The position numbers were made by a program, and so were the translations under genes. Shown one piece after another: positions 35,310 through 49,400 of a stretch of 64,000 nucleotides of DNA. Source of the stretch: Xestospongia bergquistia (Eukaryota > Porifera > Demospongiae > Haplosclerida > Petrosiidae); the NCBI GenBank assembly GCA_963965975.1, contig OZ014414.1, positions 8,861,230 to 8,925,229 of the forward strand. Reading direction: 5' to 3'. Below the pieces are notes generated by a model. That model searched no databases, was not told where the DNA came from, and saw nothing but the letters and a program-made list of their open reading frames with translations. Each line of letters starts with the position of its first letter. Positions within the stretch are counted from its first letter, which is position 1.

Positions 35310-35460
35310 TTAGCCTAGTTACTGACACGCACACACAGCGTTAAAACCACACCCATATTTCATAGAGAATACTGATTGTCCTGAGAATTGTAAACAGAGA
35401 ACATATTTAATGAGAAGTAAGATAATGATACTTGTGTAGTAATTATCATTGATTGTGATT
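35310..35460 (+). repeat. Duplicate of the A20-like gene upstream/first-exon region
   Basis: It shares CAGCGTTAA, the ACTGA-TGTCCTGAG-ATTGTAAA block, a donor-like AGTAAGATA and GTGTAGTAATTATCATTGAT with 51209-51440, in the same orientation. No A20 coding sequence follows; it runs into the 2A-PHD fragment of copy 5. Confidence 0.6.
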
Positions 35461-35621
35461 AAACAGCTTTTATTTCAGGAACAATAGTAGACATTGGTTT
35501 ACAGGTATTTTCAAGTTTTACTAGCCTATCTTTTAGCTGAGTAATATCACTTGTTAGGACAGATACTGAGGAGACTAGAGACTTCACACAGTAAGGACAG
35601 ATACTGAGGAGACTAGAGACT

Positions 35622-36089
35622 TCACACAGTAAGGACAGATACTGAGGAGACTAGAGACTTCACACAGTAAGGACAAATGAAGGGATAGTTAGCAGCAACA
35701 GTAGGAGAGATGTTAACATATTCACTATGAGACCAACAAGACTCACATTCTATCATGTGGCCAGTGTCTTCTTGGGTCAAACAAACACACATCACAACAT
35801 CTTCTTTATCATTTCCAGGACCTGGATTTAATTCAATGTCACCAGAGAGTAGAAAGAGAAGAAGTAGAACTATAGCTTGGTACGTTGATGAACTACTACA
35901 ATGGAGGTGAGAAAAAGACTTTGTCAGATATCTACGATGTCTGGGTCGATTTGGTACAAAAACAAGACCATACATGTAACAGGTGATGTGTAGACTTCTT
36001 TCCTCGAGAGACAGTTTCTGAGAGAAGGCAGCGTACGAGTGGAAAGATAGAAAAAAGAAGCACATCAGAAACAGCTGACCGCGCGCCAT
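35622..36089 (-). mobile_element. 2A-like peptide plus PHD-finger fragment downstream of copy 5
   Basis: A 155-residue ORF with the canonical 2A motif GDIELNPGP and a PHD finger in which the sixth ligand is Tyr (SHSEYVNISP) instead of Cys. Three copies of the 38-bp repeat follow at about 35563-35676. The remaining LINE-derived tail is cut short near 35460, where sequence resembling the region upstream of the A20-like gene begins. Confidence 0.6.
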
Positions 36090-36442
36090 TTTGATACTAG
36101 AATATTTTCATCTCTGAATATAAGACAGGTCATGTTGACTTCTTTAGGTGGTCTAAAATGTAATGCAAGTACATTTCTGAGGGCTTCTCTCGCCACAAAG
36201 GGTTAAAAATAATTCTCCGCCCACAAATAGTAATTACAGGCGCAAAGTGACCAGCTGTTAGAGAGACAAAAAAGTACGAGTTAGAGAAGTAAGTGTCAAG
36301 CAAAACTGCTCTATTTTTATTGTCTACTAGTTTTGTTAGAGAAATAAATTGTTAATAAAGGAAGAGAAAATAAAGTCAAAAGAAATTTAAAGAGAAAATA
36401 AAAGTGAGCGAGAAGACAAATTAAGAATAAACAAAAAACTAC

Positions 36443-39400
36443 TTAGAACATGGAGAATTTAAGTCTATCTTTAATAACTTGATAACTGTCTAACTTCTTA
36501 CAATACTCTTCATGTTGTATTGATAAGTTTAGTTCCCTTATTGTAGTATTTTTATTAAGTAATGTACATATTGTCTTGATATCATCATTGTTCAATGAAG
36601 TATTGTCGAGATATAGTGTTGTCAATGATGTAGTTATTTGTATTAGATCTGCTATTGTACTGGTACTAACTGAAGTGATCTGATGATTACCTCCGATGTT
36701 CAATGTAGTCAATGTTTGGTTTTTAGTAAGTCCTTCACAGATATATCGGACTCCATTATCAGTGATGTTACAGTTGTAGAGATATAGTACTTTTAAAGTT
36801 GTATTACTTGATAACATAGTAGATAAGTGAGTTATATCTTCATCTGTGATACCAGTAACATAAGACAACATTAACTCTTCAAGTGTCTTATTATTAAAGA
36901 GACTATCACTGACTTGTTTGATACCACCAGTAAGTGAAGAGGAGTACAGCCATAGTTTCTTTATTGTTTTATTAGTTTTTAGTATCTCTGATAATATCGA
37001 TACACACTTACTGTCCAATGAAGTGTTCTCTATATAAAGTCTCTTCACTGTACACTTATTAAGATTGTTTATAATAACTGCAGTACTTTCAGGAGATGAT
37101 GAGTAGAGACTAATACGCCATTCTTTTCCTGTTTGTTGTTCTTTTATTAATTTACTTATAACATCTTCACTTTCTAATACACTTGGACTAATTAGTTCAA
37201 CACTATTGTAATCATCATTCCACTGAACACTTCCAGTGTCTCCTGTTATAAAACAGAGTTAGTATATAGTATAGTACACACATAGTAATATATACTATAA
37301 CACACTACAATACACAGACAATACACTGAAGAAGAAAGGAAGCCATTACTGTTTATGGTTACTATGGCAAAATAGGAGGCGGGGCTTATTATCCTGAATT
37401 TACTGAGATGTTCCTTTTAAATTACTAATTTACTTTTAGTTGGTCTAGCTACAGTAAGTCATGTTGATATATTACATCATTTTAATTTGTGAATTTATTG
37501 CAGTTATAGTAACAGATAGTCTGGTATGGCCAGCCCCTTTGCTTAGAGAGGAAGGGTTTGGTAGTCCATACTATAGTACAGTTGTCTCTTTCACTAACAT
37601 TCCTGATACAACTATTGAACTTGTATCAGACAAACCACATTGTTTTTACAGTGGGTGTGGGTGGAAATATCTTTGATCTAAAAGTGCAGGATCTACAAAC
37701 AAACATCATTAGATGTCTCATTATGAAATATTGACTTCTTTGTCCTTTCTTGTTTTATTGTATTACAATATCTTTCATTTAGTCATGTTGATTTAACTCT
37801 GTAAAAATATTCATTGTAGTCTCACAAACCAACTTAAGAGAAAGGGGCTGAGTTAATTGTGTTCCTTTTGTATTAACATATAATAAGGTTTACATAAAAT
37901 TAAATTCTTTTTCATCAACTGTAATATGCTACCAGATCCTTCCTCTCTAAGCGAAGGGGCTGACCTCATCAGACTATATATGGTATTATAGTATACAATG
38001 TGGTTCTATCATAACAAGATTAGTTATAATGACATCATTATTACTTATGTCCATTATAGGTGGAGTCAACTAAGACACAGTCAAGTGTATTAATATTTGT
38101 CAGTAACAATATATGTAGTAGTTAGTCCATTTTAGTTGCTATTCATGTCAATAAAGTTACATTATAAATAACAATACTTGTAGTGGATGTGTATTTTATT
38201 ATTATAATTATAATAAACTAATATAACATTCTCTAAGTCTTACCTCTTTTGTCTGACTCTTCATCCTTTGTCTCTTTATTATCATCATAGTCCTTTAATA
38301 TATCATGTAATACTGGAGACTCTATATAAGATACTTATATTAAACATGTACATGTATATAGTGTAATATGATAACACTTAATATAAACATGTTTTATAAA
38401 TTTAATAATTATTAACATTATTGATTGTAAGAGATAGAATATTATCATATAAACTTACTTGGAGGAGTGGTTTTGTCTTTATTATCAGCTGAACCTTTTA
38501 ACTGATCTTTTAACTCTAATATTAGTGGAGACTCTAGTAGTCACAATTAAGACATATATATTAGTAACAATATTATATTATTACCTGTAGTTTCAGGTGT
38601 GGACTCTTCTTGGCTGGATTTTGTTTGTGTTTCCTCAAGTCCTTGATCAGTTACTAGTTTATGAACCTTTGGTATGAATGCTAGATCTAGTAACAATATC
38701 ATATATTGAGAAGTCACTAATACCAGTTACCTTTCAAGCTCTGTTTTAACTCCTCAATCTGTTGGTCTCTCTCTCTTACTTGTAAAGTCAATGACGTTAT
38801 TATATCTTGTAGTGTCTCTAGTTCTTTCTGTCTCTCAGTAGACACTGACAGTATATTCTTCTCAAAAGCTTTATATAAAATGAGAATAAAATTGATCACT
38901 AATATATTATAAAATACTGACAATATTGGACTTGTGATTGATGTTGTATTAATTTACCTTCCTTTGTTTTCACAAGTGATGTTAAATCTTCAATTGTCTT
39001 TTCTTTCATTTTTCTTGTTTCTATATAAAGGAACATTAAGTTATTAATCAGATATATCATATAATAGATAGTTATTAAATAAAACAATAGTTGTACACAA
39101 TATACCTTCATTTTGTCTGATAATAGATGACATTTGCATAGTCATCTTTTTCCGCATGGTTTGTTCTAGTTCCAAACGACTTCTCAACTCCTTTGTGTTC
39201 TCTTCTACAATAGTTCTAACTTCCTATATATCAATAAACAACACATGTAGTAACTGTTGTCTAATACTACTCATCTCTTACCTTGTCTCTTTGATGTTTG
39301 TCATAAATGGTACAATGACCAATTGTAAGTTGAAGTAATCCTCTCCTCTTCACTGATTCAAGAGTCTCCTGAGTTTTGGTAATAAGTAGAGTTGTCAGAT

Positions 39401-41769
39401 TGAGTGGAAAGGTACAGGTCACAATGATGGAGTTACCCTCAGTCACAATAATTACTTTAACTCTTTTATTTAATTTTTCAAAGGCAACTGACAAAAGGTT
39501 TTTAATGTCAGTCAATGAAGTTATGTCAGGATCCCATTCAAGAACAAATTTAGCAGTTTCACATTTGAGAGGAGAACTGGTTGACACCACAAGAGATTCC
39601 TGGAGACTTAGACGTGTTGTTACATTGGAACAAAACTTCTCAATAGCATCTTCATAAGCTTTAATGTGAACATAAACTTCTTCAACATTAATTTCGTCAG
39701 CAATGGCTTTTAAAATCTCAATGTCAATCAATGTACACTTAACTTTGACAATTTCTAGTACATCATCAAGTGTATTAATGCTGGAACTTGCTAACTGAGG
39801 GGTGAGGTCAGGATAACAATCTCGGAGAAATGTTTTCAACTTTTCAGAAGTTATAGATGTCTCTTTAATAACATTTCGAATTTTGTTGAAAGTTGTTCCA
39901 AATTTTACTCTCATTGAATTAAATTTGGGACTCATACTTCTTGGAACAAAAATCCCATCTATGATATAGTAAATATTATTAGATGAATATAAAGGATATT
40001 ACCTTGAATAGACTCATTGTTGATATGAGATAGACTATGAGTAGATCCTATAATAAGAGATATAACATGATAATAATATTAATATTAACACAATATACCT
40101 TCACTGAGTAGTAGTGGTTTAGTGTGCGTTGTTCTATCTTCAAATGATTGTTCTATAATTTTAATAATATTTTAAAATTACATTATGTAATAAACTTAAT
40201 AACTTACTATAGTTAGTCATTATGACATCACCTAATTTAATATTCTCAGTGAATCTTTGAAGTACACTGGCAAACACTTTTAGGTTACGATAGTTGCTAT
40301 GGACAGCACCACGTACAGCTTTTAATAGTGACATTAATGGCTGTGTAGATATAGTTAGTGTATCATCTGAAATGACTCCTTCTCCATGAAGTAGTTCTGC
40401 TACTCTAACAGGATATCGGAGAGACTGAGAGAGAGTACCATAATGACAACGTAAAATGTCACTAGCATGATCTTCATGACTACTATAACTTGTCATTACT
40501 ACCTCTTGAACATTAGCTACTGTTGTCTGGTTATCTGGAAATGTTTGACCTATTAACAATAAGTATTAATTATAAATTATTTAATTGACCTCTTACCATA
40601 TTCACTGATAATTCTCTCAGATAGTGTTTTTGTCTCTTCAAACTTGGACAGTACTGTTGCTAACACTTTCAACTTCTTGTGATCTGAAGATATTGTTGTA
40701 TATATAGCAGATAACAAAGTCATCTTTTTGTCATCTGGAGAGCATTGTAATGACTCCATCTTATCAAGTGTTTCTTCATTGATGCATCTCTCACTAAATA
40801 AGAGCTGAGACACTTTTACAGGATTGATCTGAGATTGTGATATCTCTTCAATAAAACTTTGGAGAGTATTTTCCTTCACTAAGGAACAAACACTTATTCC
40901 CTGACTGCATCAATAAATGTTATATCAACTTACCTTTAGTTAAGTGTTGATGTATTTCATTGGCCTTCTTAATATTATTAACAATAGGACACTTGACAGC
41001 ATCAGTCACTGTTTCCCAGGTAACAAGATGTGACTCAGTAGTAGTTAACCAGCTATGAACGACTTGAGCTAGTTTGTAAGTATTGCTCTTCTCACTGTTT
41101 GTTAAACCATTTAAAATACTGCAAGAGACTTTCAATGATAATCCAATCTCATACCACATATCACTAATATCAGCTAATTGATAATGTAGTTCATGTTCAG
41201 TAGGAGCCTTCCTCAAAATATATGAAATATCTAAATGAAGTAATACATTAAAACAACTGATAGTGAATGTTATATCAAGTCTTGTATGTTACCTGGTTCT
41301 TGAGTTTGAGGTAGTATGTGTGTATGGGATTGAAGAATAGCACTTGCTTCAGTATCCATTCCTATAATAAGAACAATACACATAACCATTAACAAACTAA
41401 TAATATAACATTTATAACATGATGTACATGTAAAAGGTTCTTGTACTTACTAGTAGAAAGACTACAGGATTTCCACAATGTCTGCTCATACTCATGGGCA
41501 GCAACAGTCATTAATTCCTTCCTCAAACCATATATCACTTGTCTTCTAGTAGCATTAGGGTTGGTATCTAACCACAACTCAAACATTTTTGTTGTTTTGT
41601 ATATGGAGTCATCTGGTAGCTTGTGAATATCTTCTAACTTCTTAACGTTCAGTTTCAACTGAATTCCCAACTGATACCATTTACTACCAATACGAATATG
41701 TTCACATAATTCATCAAGTGTTGGTTTCTCTTCTAGAATCTCCTCATAAGATAGGTTTCTTGTAGCCAT
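36443..41769 (-). CDS. Array copy 5: double-Death-CARD-CARD-X-coiled coil-LRR protein
   Basis: Exons: 41769-41451, 41361-41293, 41230-40934, 40878-40597, 40549-40208, 40152-40099, 40047-40003, 39958-39282, 39223-39106, 39020-38958, 38868-38731, 38680-38585, 38533-38459, 38321-38244, 37242-36443. The sum is 3453 nt, about 1150 residues, the longest family member. It carries both Death types: MATRNLSYEE type (1-106) and the WYEIGLSLKV type (130-228). Two CARD-like domains follow (229-322, 323-436), then X (470-695), coiled coil (696-801), acidic linker and LRR (885-1150). The Death-1 exon is 6 nt shorter than in copy 1. Segments upstream match the region upstream of copy 1, so copies 1 and 5 plus their ROS1-like neighbours are a larger duplication. 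Confidence 0.75.
37517..37976. mobile_element. MITE-like element in the copy 5 intron
   Basis: Homologue of 2406-2850 with both inverted ends present, in the intron between 38244 and 37242. Confidence 0.55.
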
Positions 41770-42189
41770 TGCTCTTTGTATGGTGACACACCCAATGAAT
41801 TTGGTGACCTTTTGGGTGGGGCTCATCACATGAAATATAATGACCACACCTATCTTAATAATAATCATAACATGAGTGGCAGTTAAATTTGAACTGTTAA
41901 GTATTACAAGTTAGTATTGTATTCATCTCTTGTTATCTGATCTATCCTCCAATATTATGTATCTAGTATTTTAACATGTAACTATATTATATTACAATAT
42001 TATAATGTTCTATTGTTCAGTACTGACTGTAATAATTTATATTCAAGGACTTCATCCTACTATATTAATGATATGTGAATCATATTGTTGTTATATTTGG
42101 ACATAATGAATCTATTACAATTGTAATTGACCCAGGACTAGTATATTTATGACAATAATACATCTGTTTTTAATCTGTAGTGACCACAC

Positions 42190-43992
42190 TCCTTCTTGAA
42201 ATACTCTTCATCTAATGATGGATCAATTGAAGGTGAACATGGAAATGTCACATTCTCTCATGTCACTCCCCCTATTACATTGGACACATTGTATAGGACT
42301 GTCTATTATTATAACTCATTAGAACATGTTGTGTATAAGAGAACATTAGATATTATTATAGTCAAGATGAGGTTAGTAGAACTATCCTTCTCTTTGTCTA
42401 TTCAATTTATTTTATAGTTGTTTGTTAAATTGGAGTCTAATATCAATCCACTTGGATTTGGATATGATTGGATTGCACAGACATTATACATTGTTGGTCG
42501 AACTACTCAAGGGAAAACTAACATATGGAGAGTATTCATATTATATCATGATGGTATTACAAGAATAGTTAGTGGTAATGATGTTCCTTTTGATGTTCAA
42601 ATGTCTGTCATCATTAATCCATTTAATAGGTAAGATAATGTACAGATCAATGTATACATTATCAATATAGGAACATGTTAATGTACAGTCAATAGAACAA
42701 TAAAACAAATTATTGGACAATAACATGTTAATACATTTATTTGTTCTTACAGACTACTTCATTGGACATGATCAACAAACTATATAAACACTACCTATCA
42801 ATAACACAGCATTATAACAGATGTACAAAGTAGAAAAGATCAATAATCTAATATTCTTTTAAAACAATAAATTACAGTAGACCTCAAAGTCATCCACATA
42901 CTAATAATGAGCTAACATGTGATGAGGTGAACTAATGTTACTACTATTATAATGTTATGTTAATAATAGTTATAAGATCATATTAAAATTAATGTATTAA
43001 ATTTATAAATTGTGATCATATCAAGTTATAAAACATGTCTGTTCTTTATCTGTAGTACCTGATCCAGTAACTGGACTCAAATCTCTTCTCTATGGACCTG
43101 ATAACATTTTCTTTTATTGAAATAACTCTAGAGGAACATCATGCTGCTTGCAGATGATTGATGCATACATTATGGAAGATCAGGTATGTGGGTGTGGTTT
43201 ACATGTAAGAACATTATGTCTCTGACAATATACATAATGTTAATCTATTTTTCATCTATCTATTGTTATATTCTATTTATAGCCCAACCAACCAACGTAG
43301 TGAAAACTCATCCTCAGTATCTGGCTATCCTCATCAACTTATTCACTAATCTCTCCGCCTACACTAATTATAGCTTGTACATTCGATGGACCTACAAGTC
43401 TGTAGAGTACAATGGAACAGAATATACAGCTGGAGTCTTTGAGAGTTTAAGTATCACTGAATTAACAAGATGTAATATTTACTGACAATTATTTAATATA
43501 CTATACATTTATTACATTTATACATGTATTTTAGATAAACATTTATAAATACTTTATCATATTAAAATATGTCCTAATATGGTAACAATGTTCTGTCTTA
43601 TTTAATTATATTATAATTGTATCTTTCTCTCTCTCCCCTCCCATTCAGGTTTATTGATCGAGGTGAATTTGGTGAAGTATACCAAGGTACAGCTGTAGAT
43701 ATCCTAGGTCAAGGTACAGGCCCCACCCCTGTGGCTGTTAAGACACTGAGGAAAGGCAGTATGACTGAAGAACAGATCAGAGGTTCCTGTCAGAAGGAGC
43801 TCTAATGAGGTAATTATATTTTGTTTATATTCTCTCAGTTCATTTCTCTCAATTACAGTAACTTCAATCATCAAAACATTGTTAAGGTGTTAGGGGTGTG
43901 TCTTGATAATGATCCTATTTATATTATTATGGAATTAATGCCAGGGGGTGACTTATTGAAATTCCTAAGAGAAGCTAAACGAGAACATGTGA
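42190..43992 (+). pseudogene. ROS1-like receptor tyrosine kinase relic C
   Basis: Extracellular exons: about 42196-42416, and 42418-42630 (GFGYDWIAQTLYIVGR, NIWRVFILYHDG), matching the YWTD beta-propeller pattern of ROS1. A fibronectin-III exon is at 43283-43475. Kinase exons are at 43649-43805 (intact GEFGEVYQGTAVDILGQG) and 43859-43990 ([22 protein letters not shown]). A frameshift separates GSMTEEQ from RFLSEGALM. The rest of the kinase is replaced by a LINE fragment. Confidence 0.7.
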
Positions 43993-44480
43993 GAACAGAG
44001 TTGAGATCTTTGAATGATGAGGGAAGGGAATTAGAAATGGAATATGGATCCCAAACAGTGGAAGACTTCTTATTCAATTTTTTAAATAGAGACCAGAAGT
44101 CCTTGGAAGACAAAGAAGAGGATAGCTTGTGGAAAAAGGTAGATTTCAAATGATGTTGGTAGGAGAATGTTGTTTCTACAAATGTGATATTGAGACATCA
44201 GAGATGATGATTTAGTTCTTTTGGTTTTAGTAAATAGAGCATTATGTTTGGGAATACAAGAAAGGAGGTGGTTGTTGGCCCAGGGTGGTGAATTTTTAAT
44301 AGACACTAATTTAGATGGAATGGTCTGATTCATTACTTCAATAAAGACTTCTTTAAACATGGACCAAGAGTAATTGACATCAATGGAGGATAAGAGAGAG
44401 TCTCAGGGGAGAGAAGAGAGGATTACATTAGCTGTTTTAAAGTCACCTTTATTATAAAGCCAAATATTACAAAGGTTCTT
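43993..44480 (-). mobile_element. LINE fragment (endonuclease-RT linker) adjoining the third ROS1-like pseudogene
   Basis: Minus-strand reading gives NYSWSMFKEVFIEVMNQTIP, then SKLVSIKNSPPWANNHLL, then [20 protein letters not shown]. This pattern is typical of the stretch between endonuclease and reverse transcriptase in CR1/L2-like LINEs (the PPW segment and KFW-like motif). It replaces the intron start right after the kinase exon that ends at REAKREH, and stops interrupt it. Probably the same family as the relic at 10030-10733. Confidence 0.55.
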
Positions 44481-44722
44481 AGAGGATGGTATGTAATGTT
44501 GTCTTAAAGGGACAATGAACAATAACAAATTACAAAACAATGGAGGAAGAAAAAAAGAAGGACATGACAAGTTTGGACAAGTCTATAATGTATATATGTA
44601 GAGAAGAGGTGACCCCACTTATTATGTTATAAGTCTTACTTAGCTCCTAAATTGGTACAGTCCAATTTTATGATACCTGGAGTTTTGTTTCATCCAAGAG
44701 TTGATTTGGACAAGTCTATAAA

Positions 44723-44938
44723 TTGCTAGAGAAATTGAACAAAGTTAATTCTAATGAAGGACTTTTTGATAATAACGAAGAGGTACAGTTTGTTTTGTGG
44801 AATGATAATTGTCTACTTATTGAGAGTATATACATTGTACAGGTTCAGTTTGATAATGGAGTAATAGACCTACTACATTATGTTATGACTGAATGGGAAA
44901 AACAGTGTAGGGATATCTATAAAGAGCTGAAGAGTTAA
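44723..44938 (+). other. Short plus-strand coding-like fragment repeated at three unit borders
   Basis: A 71-residue ORF ending VMTEWEKQCRDIYKELKS. Decayed copies of its end lie at 1-48 and 18000-18115, each time facing a 2A-PHD fragment. It is probably the last exon of an unidentified gene or element that travelled with the duplications. Confidence 0.35.
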
Positions 44939-44998
44939 ATTTAAATGAAGAGTCTCTGATCAATTATCTGTGTAAGATAATGAAATCACACATAAAAA

Positions 44999-46069
44999 TT
45001 AGAATAAACTTACTGAGAGAGGAGGAGGAGCTATTGATGGATGGTTGAGAATTGGAGGAGGAACTATAGAGGGAGGGTTGAGAGTTTGAGAAGGAGTACT
45101 GTAAGGAGGGTGGAATTTTGGAGAAGGAGTGGTAGAGAAAGAGTGAAGAATTGGAGGTAATGATAATGTAATGATAGAGGAAGTTGAAGAAAAGCTGGGC
45201 TCAGAAGAACGATTCGATGTAGGAATGGAAATAGAACTGACAGCAGAACAGGATAACATTTGTACTTTGTGAGAGATAGAGTCAATTGAACAGCTTTTAT
45301 TTCAGTAATAATAGTAGACATTGGTTTACAGGTATTTTCAAGTTTTACTAGCCTATCTTTTAGCTGAGTAATATCACTTGTTAGGACAGATACTGAGGAG
45401 ACTAGAGACTTCACACAGTAAGGACAAATACTGAGGAGACTAGAGACTTCACACAGTAAGAACAGATACTGAGGAGACTAGAGACTTCACACAGTAAGAA
45501 CAGATTGTGAGGAGACTAGAGACTTTACACATCAGTAAGGACAGATACTGAGGAGACTAGAGACTTCACACAGTAAGGACAAATACTGAGGAGACTAGAG
45601 ACTTACACAGTAAGGACAAATACTGAGGAGACTAGAGACTTCACACAGTAAGGACAAATGAAGGGATAGTTAGCAGCAACAGTAGGAGAGATGTTAACAC
45701 ATTCACTATGAGAGCAACAAGACTCACATTCTATCATGTGGCCAGTGTCTTCTTGGGTCAAACAAACACACTTCACAACATCTTTATCATTTCCAGGACC
45801 TGGATTTAATTCAATGTCGCCAGAGAGTAGAAGGAGAAGAAGTAGAATTATAGCTTGGTACGTTGATGAATTATACTATGATTGAGGTGAGAAAAATACT
45901 TTGTCAGATATCTACGATGTCTGGGTCGATTTGGTACAAAAACAAGACCATACATGTAACAGGTGATGCGTAGACTTCTTTCCTCGAGAGACAGTTTCTG
46001 AGAGAATGCAGCGTACGAGTGGAAAGACAGAAAAAAGAAGCACATCAGAAACAGCTGACCGCGCGCCAT
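44999..46069 (-). mobile_element. Broken 2A-PHD LINE fragment downstream of copy 6
   Basis: It starts with the shared MARGQLF N-terminus at 46069, but a small insertion near 45885 shifts the frame before the poly-Leu/2A block. The 2A (SGDIELNPGP) and PHD sequences are still readable in another frame at about 45690-45830. About seven copies of the 38-bp repeat (45388-45658) separate the PHD from the Ser/Pro-rich tail (44999-45259). Confidence 0.6.
45388..45658. repeat. 38-bp tandem repeat, about seven diverged copies
   Basis: The same unit as at 393-544. Several copies carry small indels or substitutions (for example an extra ATC after ACAC near 45528). This is the longest expansion in the window. 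Confidence 0.7.
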
Positions 46070-46442
46070 TTTGATACTAGAATATTTTCATCTCTGAATA
46101 TAAGACAGGTCATGTTGACTTCTTTAGGTGGTCTAAAATGCAATGCAAGTACATTTCTCATTGCTTGAGGTCTTCTTTCGCCACAAAGGGTTAAAAATAA
46201 TTCTCCGCCCACAAATAATAATTACAGCCTTTACAGGCGCCAAGTGACCAGCTGTTAGAGAGACAAAAAAGTGCAACGTTAGAGAAGTAAGTGTCAAGCA
46301 AAACTGCTCTATTTTTATTGTCTACTAGTTTTGTTAGAGAAATAAATTGTTATAAAAGAAGAGAAAAGAAAGTTAAAAGAAATTTAAAGAGAAAATAAAA
46401 GTGAGCGAGGAGACAGATTAAGAATAAACAACAAACTACTTA

Positions 46443-49400
46443 CTAATACCAAAACTCAAGCCTGTCTTTAATAACTTGATAACTGTCTAACATCTTACAA
46501 TACTCTTCATGTTGTCTTGATAAGCATAGTTTCCTTATTGTAGTATTTTTATTAAGTGATGTACATATTGTCTTGATATCATCATTGTTTAGTGAAGTAT
46601 TGTGTAGACGTAGTGTTGTCAATGATGTAGTTGTTTGTATTAGATCTGCTATTGTACTGGTACTAACTGAAGTGATCTGAGGATTACCTCCAATGTGCAA
46701 CTTAGTCAATGTTTGGTTTTTAGTAAGTCCTTCACAGATATATCGGACTCCATTATCAGTGATGTTACAGTTGGAGAGTTGTAGTTCTTTTAAAGTTGTA
46801 TTACTTGATAACATAGTAGATAAGTGAGTTATATCTTCATCTGTGATACCAGTAACATGCCACAACCATAACTGTTCAAGTGTTTTATTATTAAAGAGAC
46901 TATCACTGACTTGTTTGATACCACCAGTAAGTGAAGAGAACAACAGTCGTAGTCTCTTTATTGTTTTATTAGTTTTTAGTATCTCTGATAATATCGATAC
47001 ACACTTACTGTCCAATGAAGTGTTGTTTATATCAAGACTCCACACTGTACACTTATTAAGATTGTTTATAATAACTACAGTACTTTCAGGAGATGATGAG
47101 ATGAGACGAATACTCCATTCATTTCCTGTTTGTTGTTCTTTTATTAATTTACTTATAACATCTTCACTTTCTAATACAGTTGGACTAATGAGTCTAACAA
47201 TATTGTCATCATCATTCCACAGAACACTTCCAGTGTCTCCTGTTATAAAACAGAGTTAGTATATAGTATAGTACACACACAGTAATATATACTATAACAC
47301 ACTACAATACACAGACAATACACTGAAGAAGAAAGGAAGCCATTATTGTTTACTGACTACAGCTACTATGGCAACGAGCAAATAGAAGGCGGGGCTTATT
47401 ATCCTGAATTTACTGAGATGTTCCTTTTAAATTACTGATTTACTTTTAGTTGGTCTAGTTACAGTAAGTCATGTTGATATATTACATCATTTTAATTTGT
47501 GAATTTATTGCAGTTATAGTAACAGATAGTCTGGTATGGCCAGCCCCTTTGCTTAGAGAGGAAGGGTTTGGTAGTCCATACTATAGTACAGTTGTCTCTT
47601 TCACTAACATATCAGACAAACCACATTGTTTTTACAGTGGGTGTGTCTGAAAACTGCTTTGATCTAATAAAGTGCAGGATCTACAAACAAACATCATTAG
47701 ATTCATTATGAAATATTGACTTCTTTGTCCTTTCTTGTTTTATTGTATTACAATATCTTTCATTTAGTCATGTTGATTTAACTCTGTAAAAATATTCATT
47801 GTAGTCTCACAAACCAACTTAAGAGAAAGGGGCTGAGTTAATTATTATAGTATACAATGTGGTTCTATCATAACAAGATTAGCTATGATGACATCATTAT
47901 TACTTATGTCCATTATAGGTGGAGTCAACTAAGACACAGTCAAGTGTATTAATATTTGTCAGTAACAATATATGTAGTAGTTAGTCCATTTTAGTTACTA
48001 TTCATATAGTATAATATGATAATACTTAATATAAACATTTTATAGATCTTATCATAATCATAACTCTATCATATTATACTGACACTAAGGGAGTGTATAG
48101 TAAATATGGAAATTCATTTTTTATATATTATGAATTTAATTATTGTGGTTTGAGACTTATGAATATAATTTACACTATAATAATTTGTGGTTACCTGTAG
48201 TTTCATGTGTGGACTCTTCTCGGATGGATTTTGTTTGTGTTTCCTCAACTCCTTGATCAGTTACTGGTTTACGAACCTTTGGTATAAATGCTAGATCTAG
48301 TAACAATATCATATAATGAGAAGTCACTAATACCAGTTACATTTCAAGCTCTGTTTTAACTCCTCGATCTGTTGTTCTCTCTCCCTTAGCTGTAAGGTCA
48401 ATGATGTTATTATTTCTTGTAGTGTCTCTAGTTCTTTCTGTCTCTCAGTAGACACTGACAGTATAGTCTTCTCAGTAGCTTTATATAAAATGAGAAGAAA
48501 ATTGATCACTAATATATTATGTAAAATACTGACAACATTGGACTTGTCATTGATGTTGTATTAATTTACCTTCCTTTGTTTTCACAAGTGATGTTAAATC
48601 TTCAATTGTCTTTTCTTTCATTTCTCTTGTTTCTATATAAAGGAACATTAAGTTATTAATCAGATATATCATATAATAGATAGTTATTAAATAAAACAAT
48701 AGTTGTACACAATATACCTTCATTTTGTCTGATAATAGATGACATTTGTATAGTCATCTTTTTACGGATGGTTTGTTCTAGTTCCAGACGACTTCTCAAC
48801 TCCTTTGTGTTCTCTTCTACAATAGTTCTAATCTCCTATATATCAATAAACAACACATGTAGTAACTGTTGTCTAATACTACTCGTCTCTTACCTTGTCT
48901 CTTCTATGATCATAAATGGTACAATATCCAATTGTAAGTTGAATTAATCCTCTCCTCTTCATTTCTTTAAGTGTCTCCTGAGCTCTGGCAATAATTGATG
49001 TGGTTAGACTGAGTGGAAAAAAACAGGTGACAATGATAGACCTGCCCTCTCTTAAATAATGAATCTCCACATTTCCTTCAACTGATTCAGCAATAATGTC
49101 TCGTATATCTTGTAATGTGTAGTCAGTAGGATCCCAGTCTAAGACAAAGATGGCTGTCTCACATCGGAGAAGAGAAGGAGTTCTTGTTTCTTTGAAATTT
49201 TCATCCAGACAAAGAGAAGCTTTTGTTTTTTCACAAAATGACTGAACATCATCTTTGTATGTTTGTATATATGTCTCTGCTTCTTTAACATCAAAACGCT
49301 CCACAATACCCTCAAGACAATTGATATTAATCAGTGTACAGTGATTTTTCACAACTGTTAGGATTTCATCAATACATTTAGTGTTATCTATTTCAGATTG

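Noticed and set aside
45388-45658. CRISPR-like array
   Set aside because: The 38-bp units are directly adjacent with no unique spacers, they sit inside a LINE-derived ORF, and the DNA is eukaryotic.
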